Assembly: GCA_032358255.1 (NCBI GenBank) | Contig: JAULBX010026441.1 | Coordinates: 1 to 48,258, forward strand | Direction of reading: 5' to 3' | DNA length: 48,258 nucleotides | From: Heterotrichella gracilis | Taxonomy: Eukaryota; Sar; Xanthophyceae; Tribonematales; Xanthonemataceae | Shown: in pieces, positions 11,203 to 21,709 of the stretch | Numbering within the stretch: the first letter of the stretch is position 1 | How the letters are laid out: each line of letters opens with the position of its first letter | The notes under the pieces: model-generated | Databases searched by the model: none | Told to the model about the DNA's origin: nothing | Seen by the model: only the letters and a program-made list of their open reading frames with translations | Position numbers and translations under genes: made by a program

Positions 11203-14200
11203 ATGGCTTCCAATGTAGTGCGCTTCGCTTCCAGGCATCTCGACACCCACCCACACCATGTAGCATTTGCCTTGTGCGCTGTTGCGGCGTGGGTGCTGCT
11301 GAGGGCCATTCTTCCCGCCATTTGTAACTGCGGGAAACTCAGACTGCGCCTGCTGGGGACCAGAATAGCAGCCCTAGGACCCACAAAACAGCGAAAGGTG
11401 TGTCGAGTGGGGTGGTGAAGTGCTGCATTGGGTGGGATCGCCACATGTGCACGGTGTGAGATGCCCCGTCAGACCACAGGGTAAATACACAGGGTGCACC
11501 TCACGATACGCCAGCGGTGCCCGCAAGTGTGCTCCAGTTTCCAACCAAGTCGTAAAATTGCTTTTGCAACGGTCACATGGCGCTTCTTAACCCGCCTTGC
11601 CCACCAAATTGGCGGGGCGGACCTCCTAGGTCAAGATCTGCATAGCTTTCCATGTGGGCAAGAGATAAGTCAGTTGTCTTTGAATTCTTCTCGTTTACCT
11701 CGCTCTGTTGTGGTCTGAGTTGTGGTTTGGAACCCACAGTGTATTCCATCTCAACTTGTTACTTTTTTAGATCATGTCCCTCCGGGTCACACCGTTAGGG
11801 TTTAGGGTCCAGGGTGTGTGGGGTGGAGGGTGGCCCATCGGTATGGTGACTGTAAGTATGTATTGAGTCATTGTATGGGCTAAGCCAGGCTAGCAGTCAG
11901 CCATGCGGGGTTGTCGGTTGCCGAGGCGAAAACCCTACACCCTGAACCCTACACCCTGAACCCCGCACCTCTCTTCCCCCAACCCAGGCGCAAGCCCACA
12001 TACCCCCACCATCCAACACCGGCACATACCCCAATGATGCACCCTCCACACCGCGCCAGCAGCGGCAACAACGGCAAGGTCTGAATGTTGAGCCACACAC
12101 TGAAAATCCCGGGGATGGCGCCTGTCCAGAAGCGTCCCAGGGTCGGCCTCCACCCGCTGGCGCTGACGTGGACCCCAACCCCCCACCAGCCCTCAAAGGG
12201 TTTGTGGGGGTGCAGCAGGAGGGTTACAGCATCAGGTGAGAGGGGGGGAGTCAGGGGGGTTGTGCACGCACGGGTAAGAGGTGCATCCACAAGTGGTACT
12301 CACTAGGTGGTGGGCGGATCGATAGGGCAGTGCACAGAATCACAGCCAGAACCCCTAAGGAGGGTTGCGGTGCATTTCTGCCAGACCTGGCACCCCACCC
12401 TGCGCCCCACCCCGGTATCTGCTTTAGGGCACAAACCCTAAACCCTAAACCCTGCTTAGAACACCAACCGCTGGACAAGGCACAGTCATGCCTGTCCACC
12501 TGTAAGGCCAGCATCACCCCCCACCACTCCCTACCAATGAGGTCAAGATTCAGCCCCCCATATCCCCCCTTGCACAGCGTGTCCAATGCCAGCGGGTACC
12601 TGTGCCACATCACCATGAGCTGCCACTTCCCGGTGCCGCCACATGTCATCTACACAATCTTCACAAACCCAGGTAAATTTTCGCAAAATCTACATAGGAA
12701 GCAAATGCATTGTATCCAAGTACCTATGTCACATCACCATAAGCTGCTGCATTTTGGTGCCAACACATGGCACTGTTACACACAGGCTTCACAACCCAGC
12801 GTGGCGCAGCACTCAGCACAATACCCTTGCTAAGGGTTCCTCTCAACCACTCGCATGATCTCCCTGACCCTTGTCGCATACAACTCGCGCGTATTCCGCG
12901 ACACCACGTGGGTGCTGCAACAAGGGTCTAGGTTTTAGGGTTTAGAGTTTAGGGTTTGGGTTGTTTTGCCCTAATGGGTGATTTTGCCCTAATTGTGCCC
13001 TTTGTATGCAGATAATTCGCGCGTGTTTTGCGACATCAAGCAGGTGGTGCACCACTCACCACAACACCCTTGCTATGGGTTCTCTACAATTACTTGCATG
13101 ATTCAATGTCCCTTGTGTGCAGACAATTCGCGCGTGTTTCGCGACATCAAGCGTGTGGTGCGGCGGGTGGTGTTGGTCCAGGCCAAGGGGAGGGGCATAG
13201 TGGAGGTGCAGCAGACAGGTAGGGAGTGCGGTGGGTGGGTGGGTGGGTGAGGGGGGATGGGTGGGGCTGTGTCAGGCCAGGGAAAGGGGTAAGCAGAGGT
13301 GCAGCAGGCGGGTGAGTGGGGGGGACCATGCGCTGGTTGCATCATGCATTGCGGCAGGCTATTACCCCAATGGACTAAATTTCCTGCCCAAACGCAAGGG
13401 ACTCCATGGTGTGGTCGGGCGGAAGGGAAGCACTGGCAAGGGATCTGGAATTGCTTGTATGGCCTGTAGCGCGAGTTCCACAAATGCTTCAACAGCATGC
13501 AATCAGAGCACTGGCAGAATCATGTCAGGGCACACACGTTGTACGTTTCCAATTCCAGAGTGGAAAATTGCACATGTATATGTAGTCACAATACACGAAT
13601 AAAGACCCTGCCCGGTGAGGTTGGTGTTGTGCCCCTGCCCGGACTGGAACTGCTACACAGCATGGCTGTTTTAGTCCGAAGTGAATTATAAATGCTGCTG
13701 TGGCCCTGCCCGCAACCGAGGTGCGTCTGCTGTGGCTGTGCAAGGAGTTTACTAAAATATGAATTAAATTAAATGCCTGTACAAAGTATAGTAGAATACA
13801 GATGTAGACCCTGCTGAAGCTATTGCGGTGCCCCTCCCCGCAGCCTCACATGCTCGTTTCATTTCCCACACGCAAGTTGTGCACATGTGGTGTACTTATC
13901 TAGACTCTGCCGAGGTGCGCCTGCTGTGGCTCATATTAGTACAATAGTTCCTATTGCAGGTGAATATATAATAACTTATATTTCTGCCCGCAGCCGAGGT
14001 GCGCCTGCTGTGGCTGTGCAAGGAGTTCACCACCCTGCTCAAGGTGTTCAGTGACACCTCGGACCCCAACCACTTGCGCCTCAGGTTCAAAATGGTCACT
14101 TCGGTGAGTGGCCTCCCCTGTGGAATGCACCTCCCCGTCTGGCGGGGGTGTGTGGTGTGTATGCGTGTGTCGTAATTGTCTGTGGCCGGTGGCGTTGCTG

Positions 14201-16391
14201 GAGTTTGCATGGAAATGCTTACCTTACTCAACGGTGGTTAATGCAATGGGTGTGGGTTCACCACCCTGTAAGGTGCCCAGCGACATGTCTGACCACCACC
14301 ATGCTCCCAGCTGCATACAATTGTGACAATCAATTCAAATACTGCAAACATATATAATATGGTTTTATAGAAAAGGAAATGCCAGTTGACTTGCACCTGA
14401 GGTGTAAGATGGTCAGTTTGGTGATTGGCCACCTGCTCCTTTGACATGTTTGACAGCCACTGGTGCTTGCGGCTTGAGAGTGGACTAAATTCTAAACCCA
14501 AAACCCTGAAATTGTAACTCACACTGCGCCTGTGCAGGACATACTGTCTAAGTTTGATGGGCGCTGGTCCCTGCGGGCTGAGTACGATGAGCGGGGGCAG
14601 TGCTGTGGGACGCATGCGGTGTTGGAACAGACGGTGCTGCCCAGAGGTGAGCCAGGGTCTCGGTAGGGTCATGCTAGAGCGGGCTAGGGTGCTGCAGCAG
14701 ACAGTACTGGCCAGAGCCAAGTAATGGTAAGCTAGGGTTCCGATAGTTTATGATGTCACTTTCAAGGGTATGCCAAGCAGGACTGGTGCTGCGGGACACA
14801 TGCGGTGTTGGAACAGACAGTGCTGCCCAGAGGTGAGAGAGGGTCTTGCTAGGGTTTGCAAGGGTCTTTCTAGGGTTTACTAAGGTGCTGCAGCAGCTGT
14901 TGTGGCCAGATGTGATTTGAGGCCAAGTGGGGTAGGGCTAATGCTAGGATGTCAACTTCGAGAGTGCACCGGGCAGGGCCAGTGCTGTGGCACACATGCG
15001 ATGCTTGAACAGTCGGTGCTGTCCAGAGATGAGCTAGGGTCAGTGGGTAGGGAGCTAGGGTAAATGCCAGTAAGCTAGGGGTACGCTCGCAGATGCGAAA
15101 CCATCTGTCTGCGATATAGCTGACAACCTAACTTTCAAAACCCAAACCCTAATCAGCATGGCCTAATGAGCATGGCCTGCATGCCGCCACCCCACGTTGA
15201 ACTAAACCTCAAATCCCAAACCCTAATAAGCGTGAGCTTGCGTGCGTGCCTGGACCCCTTCCATAGCGCATCTTGTCAGCTTACAATGAACCCTGAACAT
15301 AACCCCAAACCCTAAGCAGTATGGGTTCTTTGTGTAATGTCTGCCTGCGTGAGGGGCACCTAGCTGCCCCTGTATCCTGCTGGTGATATACCACATCGAA
15401 CCCTAAATTATGAGCCCTGAAGTGCCTGCGTTCATCAGCTGCACCGAAAAACTGCATGCTGCCACCCTGCACTGAAATTTACCCTAAACCCTGACAGTGT
15501 GACCTCGTGTGCAGGTGTGCCTGCCTGGGTCCACTGAAAAATCTGCATGGCGCCACCCTAATTTAACATTGACTGCGTGTGCAGGTGTACCTGCGTGGGT
15601 GCACCAACTGCCCCTGGTGGGTGACTGGCTGCGGGGCATGAGCGTGAATGCAAGCAAGAGGATGGTGGAGGACATACGCGCGGTCCTTCGGCAGGTGAGC
15701 ACAAACCCTACAAACCTTTAATGAGGGTGAGCGACAGCCTAGCACGAGGATGGTGGAGGACACAAGTGCAGTCCTTTAGCAGGTGAGAAGAAACCCTACA
15801 AAATTGTCAAGTAGGGGGTTCTGGATGTGGGACATGAGCATGAAAGCAAGCAGCACAATGGCGGAATACATACAGGCGCGGTCATGCAGCGGGTGAGCAA
15901 AACCTTATTAACCCTTAGCGAGGGTGAGCGGCACCCTCGCAGGAGGATGCTGCGGATGTTCAAGCCTTCATTGCACACCTGCGGTGTGCCTATTGTATTT
16001 GAGTACAAGCCATGCGCTGGACCATAAATTCAGTGCATACGGGTGTGGCGCAGGCCACGCAGGCAAATCATTTCACGAGACCTTGTTTGGCCACGTGGCT
16101 GCAAAGCCAAAGCCTGAATGGGAATCAAAGGTGTCATCACAGTGGGAGCTGCATGTGGAACGCGTGTTACATTCCTGAACCATAACGCGTAAAGCAAAAC
16201 ATGGTTAGTAAATGGACTTGTCATTTAAACGCATCGTCCTCAAGTTGTGTGATCCTGTGCCACAGGTCCAAGCAGGCAAATCGCTGGATGAGGCCTTGTA
16301 TCGCCCCAATGGCTGGCAAGCCGACACGGTGCACCCCATTGCCTCGCACCCGCTCCAGGACCTCCTGACCTCGGATTTGGAGGATGACTAG
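11203..16391 (+). CDS. START/SRPBCC-like lipid-binding protein, copy A, N-terminal membrane anchor
   Basis: Eight exons: 11203-11397, 11988-12235, 12578-12672, 13123-13218, 13994-14103, 14538-14646, 15585-15694, 16266-16391 (TAG). This gives 1089 nt, 362 residues, in frame throughout. Residues about 20-41 are hydrophobic (AFALCAVAAWVLL) and probably anchor the protein. A Pro/Gln-rich linker follows (66-147). From about 148 comes a START-like fold: CHITMSCHFPVPPHVIYTI, DNSRVFRDIKRVV, KEFTTLLKVFSD, LSKFDGRWSL, THAVLEQTVLP, GDWLRGMSVNASKRM. Proteins with this pattern are annotated as polyketide cyclase/COQ10-type or DUF220-like lipid transport proteins; ligand and organelle cannot be read from sequence. 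Copy B lies 5.3 kb downstream in the same orientation. The start is the first ATG of an open frame that extends upstream. Confidence 0.85.
12426..12452 (-). repeat. Telomere-like CCCTAAA triplet in START-A intron 2
   Basis: Three consecutive CCCTAAA-type units. Similar words are scattered through nearly every intron of the window in both orientations. Confidence 0.8.
12712..12800 (+). repeat. Ghost copy of START-A exon 3
   Basis: A decayed copy of nearly the whole 95-bp exon 3 (12578-12672), still recognisable around 'gtcacatcaccat'. It lies just downstream of the exon. Indels destroy the frame. Confidence 0.75.
12817..13060 (+). repeat. Two ghost copies of START-A exon 4 acceptor edge with telomere-like tract
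   Basis: Copies of the edge encoding NSRVFRDIK occur at 12866-12911 and 13010-13055, upstream of the real exon at 13123. The second keeps a GCAG acceptor and reads NSRVFCDIKQVV. Between them, at 12928-12962, is a TTTAGGG-type tract. A 3'-edge ghost of the same exon is at 13286-13316. Confidence 0.8.
13705..13937 (+). repeat. Three ghost copies of START-A exon 5 acceptor edge
   Basis: Copies at 13705-13756 (about 46 bp nearly identical to 13984-14030), 13830-13856 and 13905-13937. The first has lost the acceptor AG (CAACC instead of CAGCC). All lie upstream of the real exon. Confidence 0.8.
14587..15032 (+). repeat. Array of START-A exon 6 donor edge: long and short units alternating
   Basis: Donor-edge ends fall at 14646 (real), about 14716, 14832, 14912 and 15028. 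Spacings are about 70, 116, 80 and 116 bp: a long unit (THAVLEQTVLP edge) alternates with a short unit, giving a dimer of about 186-196 bp. The copy ending at 14832 keeps a perfect GAG|GTGAGA donor. Units are joined by 'ctagggt' words. Confidence 0.85.
15120..15540 (+). repeat. Degenerate array upstream of START-A exon 7
   Basis: Several degenerate units share 'cctgc..gccacc' and AACCCTAA words. The clearest, 15498-15538, copies the exon 7 acceptor and first codons (original 15570-15610). Confidence 0.6.
15746..15940 (+). repeat. Ghost copies of START-A exon 7 donor edge
   Basis: 15746-15790 and 15823-15910 copy the edge encoding RMVEDIRAVLRQ plus its GTGAGC donor. A third trace is near 15915-15950. 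All lie downstream of the real donor at 15694. Confidence 0.8.
16048..16110 (+). repeat. Ghost copy of START-A exon 8 acceptor edge
   Basis: Matches 16260-16308 with substitutions (AGKSFHETLF against AGKSLDEALY). It lies upstream of the final exon. Confidence 0.7.
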
Positions 16392-18239
16392 CGCTGGGCC
16401 ACTGCCAGGTCATGGTCAGGCACATGCATGGGACAAATCAGGTCGGATCATGCCAGGTTATTGTCAGGGATATGGGACAACCAGGTTGGATCAGATCAGA
16501 CATGGAGCAGGACTAGGACTGGGTTGCCAAGTTGCGATCACGATTTATATTACAGTTAGACCCACAGGGATTGCGTAGAGATGGAATGGACTTGAATGAG
16601 ATAATTTGCGAGAGCGTGGGAGAATTTCTGATCCTGTTGTGGTTCCTAGGGAGGCATGGCTTATGTTCATTCATGGTTGGTAGACCAAATAGCTTGGGTT
16701 GGATGTGGATGTAGGATTCAGCAATGGATGGTTTCAAGACTAATTTCGCGCAGGGGAGGTACAACCTCCGTGTTTTTAGGCAGTCTGATATTCCAGGTAT
16801 GTACATGGTTACCTCTTAGGACAAGATGTATTCAATATAAGTTGGATATAAGTTGGATCTGTACAATAATATTATACAATCTGCGTGCAACAGGCCACTG
16901 TGGCCTGTGTGACACTGCTGGAAGGCTTTTAAATTGCCGCAGCCTGTTAGAGTGACGAGTAGTGTACCGTCGATGTCTACAATTTTAAAGGCATCATCTC
17001 TTTTTGCGAGGTTCTTCTTTTGCTGAAATGTAGGTGCCCAAGTATCAACTGTGATTGATTGGTGTGCACCAGCTAAGATATTGCGCAATATTTGCCAGCG
17101 CATGTTTCGTTTTTGCAAACCTGAGCAACAACATTGAGTACCATGTTCCCCTTTGCCTCAATGCTGTTGCTCAGTGATGATTAGGGTCCTGGACCATTGG
17201 CACGATTGGTGACACCACCACCTCATCATCACGGACACGTTCTCTGACAGAGTGTGTCTGTTCCATATCTCAACTAACAGTGCTAGCCATTGATGCACCG
17301 GTGGGCCCATTGGAGCTCTATGGACCAGCGATGGCATCGCCTGCAGTGTCTCATTGAGCGTGCATGCATGCCGTTTGCCATCAGCCCAGTCAGATATGCT
17401 CATGTCATGTCTCAATAAGCCACTGCAGGCGGTGCCACAGTCTCATTTTGCACAATACTGTGTGCATCAAAGCATGTTATTTTACAGGGCACCCCATTTT
17501 GCTAGTATGACAGCGGATACGATGCTTGACGCTGCCACCACCGAGTTCAGTCGGGCGTCTCTTACCAAACAGCTTGGGTCGTGGTTAGCAGTGCATATGA
17601 AGCTGTTTGGTAAGAGCCAATGCCCCGATTGCACTTGATGGTGAAATTCAATACATGGGTGCTAACCTTGTCTGCCATGGCGAGCGGGGTTTGCATGCAC
17701 GCATAACAATGTCAGCATGCCATGGAGCCTGGCACTGCACTCAAGAGCTATTCAATCTGTCAAATAGCCATGATCAAGTCAGGCGTGCAGTGTTTCACTA
17801 TGGACATTGTTCCAAAGTAATCTACAAATGCCTAGCATGCCATAAGAACCCATGATGATGCAGTGTTCTACACTAAAGCTACAATGCACTACAAATACCT
17901 GTGGAGCCAAGTGTGCCACCCACTGGTCTGTGGCGACAGCAGCAGCAGCAGCGCTACTGCACGCACGCGCATCACCCACTTCATCGTCCCCAACTTGCTC
18001 CCCCTCCTCATTGGTAGGCGATGGTGTGCTGCATGCCCACGCCACCCATACCCACATGCACACTCCTCCTTGCCAGGCCGCGTCACTGATGGCCATCAGC
18101 TGCCAACATCATCCGCCCCGCCCCGTCCCACCACCCACCACTCCTGCCCTCCTCCTGGCCTTTGGCTGGCCACCACCTCCTCATAGCTCTTGCTCCGGCA
18201 GGTGGAGGGGGGAGGGTGCAACTGACATCCAAACCCACG
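16392..18239. other. No recognised gene
   Basis: This stretch follows the START-A stop codon. Minus-strand open frames at 16816-17118 and 17158-17415 have no recognisable domain. A CAG run lies at 17938-17955. The segment 17462-17600 is one copy of a dispersed repeat. Confidence 0.5.
17462..17600 (+). repeat. Dispersed repeat, copy 1
   Basis: Shares an ordered series of words (for example 'tacagggcacc', 'gctgccacca', 'agtcgggc', 'tctcttacca') with 20046-20180 in the same orientation. Similarity weakens beyond the copy ends. Confidence 0.65.
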
Positions 18240-18890
18240 CACTAACCGCCCACAGGTTGACCTCTATGCGATGTGTGCTGCGCATCAGGTTGCCTGTGAA
18301 GAGCTTCCTGCTGACATTCCTCAAGTCGCATGTTCCTGATTCTGTGTGCACCAAGGTGCTCTTGAGGCCTCTCTCGAGCTGTGAGAGGAAGTCCCGGAGA
18401 GCATTTTGGTGCACACGGAAGCAGGAACCTCTGACCTCAGGGATGTCACCGGCGGGCCCTTCACAAGCAACCAGCACGCAGGAGCCTAGGCTCAGTACGC
18501 AGAGTGTGAGCCGTGTTCCATTGCTGCTGGTGTCCTTTGTGAACCATGTGAACCATGCCCCAGACACAAGTTCGTGCGCAAGCAAAGCTCCTCCTTGGCG
18601 CACCTCCACCTGCAACCAAGACAAGGCAATTGCCATACACAGAGCTTGTGTGTGCACACAGAAAACACTTCACACCATGCAAAAACGGACTACGTTTGTA
18701 GGGTTTAGGCCCACTCAGTCACAGTGCACCGGGCAAGTGCGTGTGTAGGGTTTAGGGTCACCACAGCTCACCAAAGTAACCAGTGCTTGCGGTCAGCCTT
18801 CTGCTGCTCAGCCACGCTTCCTCCTCACCTGCTGCCTTGGCCTACACTGCCTCCAGTTTCTCTGCTTGGCTAGCCGCTGGTGGGGGCCTG
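18240..18890 (-). pseudogene. Decayed tandem copy of the 19.1-19.5 kb minus-strand gene
   Basis: At 18795-18880 a segment parallels the donor-side exon of the neighbouring gene (SQAEKLEAV, then an in-frame TAG, against TAKKAEKLKAS). An exon beginning at 18609 starts VEVRQGG against VELRKGK and has the same preceding intron sequence (GCCTTG..TTGCAG). Its frame stays open to 18181 and ends near THRIEVNL against SRIEVML. The stop and poor mid-region match suggest a broken paralogue; a diverged functional gene is less likely. Confidence 0.5.
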
Positions 18891-19063
18891 GACCAGCTCC
18901 TACAACACACGCAAGCAGAGGTAAACAGAGGCTTTGTGCACAGCAACATTCACCACGCCGAATCCCTGGTCTGTAGGTTGAAGGCTACCGTTTTTCCACT
19001 GCCATGTTTTTTTCATGGTTGCTCGTCAAAAGTCCCTAAAGGAGGGGATGTCAGAGGACAGGC

Positions 19064-19534
19064 TTACCCCTTTGAGTGCAGCATGACCTCGATGCGGCTA
19101 GCGCTGGCAAGGAAGGAGTCGCTGTAGGGCTCGTTTGTATTCTGCAGCTCGCCGCTGAACCCGCTGTTCCAGTGCACGATGACGCTGGCAATGTCATTTG
19201 CATCCAAACCGGGGAAGAGGCTGACGATAAAGGGAAACAGCTTCTTCAGGTCGTTATCTGACCCCTCCCTCAGGATCCAGAGGTTGACAATATCGCTTGC
19301 GTACACAGTCTTCCCTTTGCGCAGCTCCACCTGCAACAAGATCAAGGCTGTTGCCATCCACAACGCACTGTGTGCCAACACAAAACCACTTCACACTGAG
19401 ATGTGCCCAATGCTCACCTTGATCAGCTTCTCGCGGGAAGCCTTCAGCTTCTCAGCCTTCTTGGCCGTCACTATTTCCTCCCACTCAACTGCCCTGGCCC
19501 TCTCCTCCTCCACGAATTTCGCATAGTCCACCAT
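19064..19534 (-). CDS. Small unrecognised protein, two exons (N-terminus uncertain)
   Basis: Exons 19534-19418 and 19330-19064 (TAA) join in phase 0, with GTGAGC donor and TTGCAG acceptor, to give 127 residues from the first ATG. The frame stays open upstream to about 19609 and includes a hydrophobic stretch (YNSIASLLICSGALAVDF), so an upstream exon or an N-terminal membrane segment is possible. The protein begins with a charged, probably helical segment (FVEEERARAVEWEEI, KKAEKLKASREKLIK) and continues with a compact region (YASDIVNLWIL, LFPGLDANDIASVIVHW). I do not recognise the family. A decayed copy lies immediately downstream. Confidence 0.55.
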
Positions 19535-19619
19535 GAAGTCCACAGCCAAGGCTCCAGAACATATGAGCAGACTGGCTATGCTGTTGTAGACCACGCACCT
19601 GCTTGTTGCCAAGGGATGC

Positions 19620-21709
19620 GCACACCGTTGGACCTGCCAGCATACGCCCAGCCCTGAGGGTTAGGGTTTTCCCAGGCCGCTGCGCTGGGGCACGCGCAAC
19701 TGGTCCAGGTACTGCGATGCATGCACTGCATGCATTGTACCCCACCATGGTTCCCAGCCACACAACGCAATCACGCCGCAGCCCGTCAACCGCAGGACAA
19801 GCACAGAGTTGTGGACAGAAAAATGCAGATAAACCCTTCAGGCAAAACGATAACCGGTCAACTGCTCGTAGATGACTTTGTCGTGTGAAAGGCAAAAGGT
19901 TGCAGTTACAATCAAACACTACCCCTTGTACCCTTGCTTAGGGCTTTGGATGCATCCCTTACTGATGTCAGTAAGCGATGGGCACTACAAGCCGTTTGCC
20001 TAGTCAGATCTGCTTAATGAGTTAAGCCATCGGCCTCAAAGTACTGTGGGCAATAAAGCATGTATTTGTACAGGGCACCCAGTTTTTCTAGCGTGGGCAT
20101 GCTTGCTGCCACCAACGTGTTTAGTCGGGCATCTCTTACCAAGAGCTCCAAACTGCTGCTCACTAGTCAATAGTGCATTATATCTATGGCTGGCAACCCT
20201 GGCTTACGACTACAGGCCTGCACTGGTAACAGTGTCATATGCATGCATGCATGCCATTGGAGCCCAGCTGTTGCTTGCAAGTTGCAAGACCTCAGTTTCA
20301 AGAGTGTGGCAAACCAACACAACCCAGAATCCAACTTCGTTGGACGAACGAGTGCTTGACACCCCTATTGCTACGCCACCCTCTAGTTGGGGTTCCAGAC
20401 GGCTTCAGCTCACGTTCGTACAAATATGGAAACCCCACCAAAGGATTGCACACAATGCACTCACCTGCTAGGTACCTATATCCTGCAGTAGGGCTTTTGC
20501 AGCAAACGTCAACGTCTCGAGAGCACCACCAGCCTCTGACTTTCCTACCTCCGTTCACTACCTCATTGTCGCTGTTTCACACTCCCTGCTGGTCGTCTCA
20601 GAGCGCTGGAGACAGCTTGCCACAGCGATCTTCCTCCACCCAAACCTTGTTACACGACATAAAACTACAGCTGCGTAGGTATGCAGTAGATTAACCGCTG
20701 TGAACGCAGCTTTGCAGCTTGATAGGCCCACGCATATGGTATCTATTGTGTACACATGGCCCACACCCGTGGTCATGCCGTGTGTCGACACCCACATGTC
20801 CAGGAGTGGCTCTCTATTGGTAGTCCAATTGATACCCAAGTTTCGCATACTTGGTCTGATACCCACGGCGTTTAAGGATGTGTTCTCTGCACAGTGCTGA
20901 GTGACCAGTAGTAGTTTTGCTGGTTGGGGTTTTGGAGACACTGCCCACTCCCATTTCCAAGTAAGAAGCCGCCTCATGCCCTTTGGCTGTAACCCACTGT
21001 CCTTGTGACTGTTGCACTACCAGTGAAGTTGGTCCTTTTGCGTTTAAGAGGGTTGGAGGTGCTCAATACCCAACACACATCTAGCTTGTAGTTGTGAGCC
21101 CAGCAACCAGTAGGCCCCACATAGTGGTCGTCAGACTGCAACTGTACGGTTCACAGGTGTAAAACGTCAGTCAATTGATCTGAACTCACCTTTGCAAGCC
21201 TGTACACAGTGGCGTTTCATATACTTTACTTCAGTAGCAATGTACCGATCTAGGTAATTATAATGGTAACTCTGCACTCAGATTGCAGCTGTACGGCCAT
21301 TATACAAGGCCTTTTATGTCTGCAAGGTGCGTACCTGCTAGTGGTGTGCGGTACGTGCTGCCGGCTGTGCTAGAAGGTTTTCTTGCAGACAAGTACCTGC
21401 CCCCTGCTGCACTCTTCTGCTCCTGCAAGGTGCAGCCGGGTCAGGCCCTTGACCTGGGAAATTCACTGAAGAGCAATCCGCAGCAAGTGTGATGCGATGC
21501 TAGCAGCAAAGCAGCATGCAGACACACAGGTGGCTATGCATTTGTCCCCTGTTGTGCGCAAGTGGTCACCCTTACCTGCAGCGCTAAAGCATAATACGTA
21601 TACAGGAACAGGGAATTCCCACAGCCACACCAGTGCACAGCAGGTCAACTACTGAAGAATCAAGCCTACTTCCTGTGCTGCTGCTAAGCTCTTACTTCCT
21701 ATCCTGCAG
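19620..21709. other. No recognised gene; dispersed repeat copy 2
   Basis: 20046-20180 repeats the segment at 17462-17600. A (GCAT)n run lies at 20240-20256. An upstream anchor exon for START copy B would be expected here by analogy with copy A, but I could not find one with confidence. Confidence 0.5.

Noticed and set aside
12817..13060. CRISPR-like or satellite array
   Set aside because: Units are degenerate, contain exon coding sequence and lie inside a split eukaryotic gene.
17852..18748. Plus-strand open frame of about 298 codons
   Set aside because: It overlaps the minus-strand pseudogene, is low complexity at its start, and shows no domain or splice-consistent neighbours.
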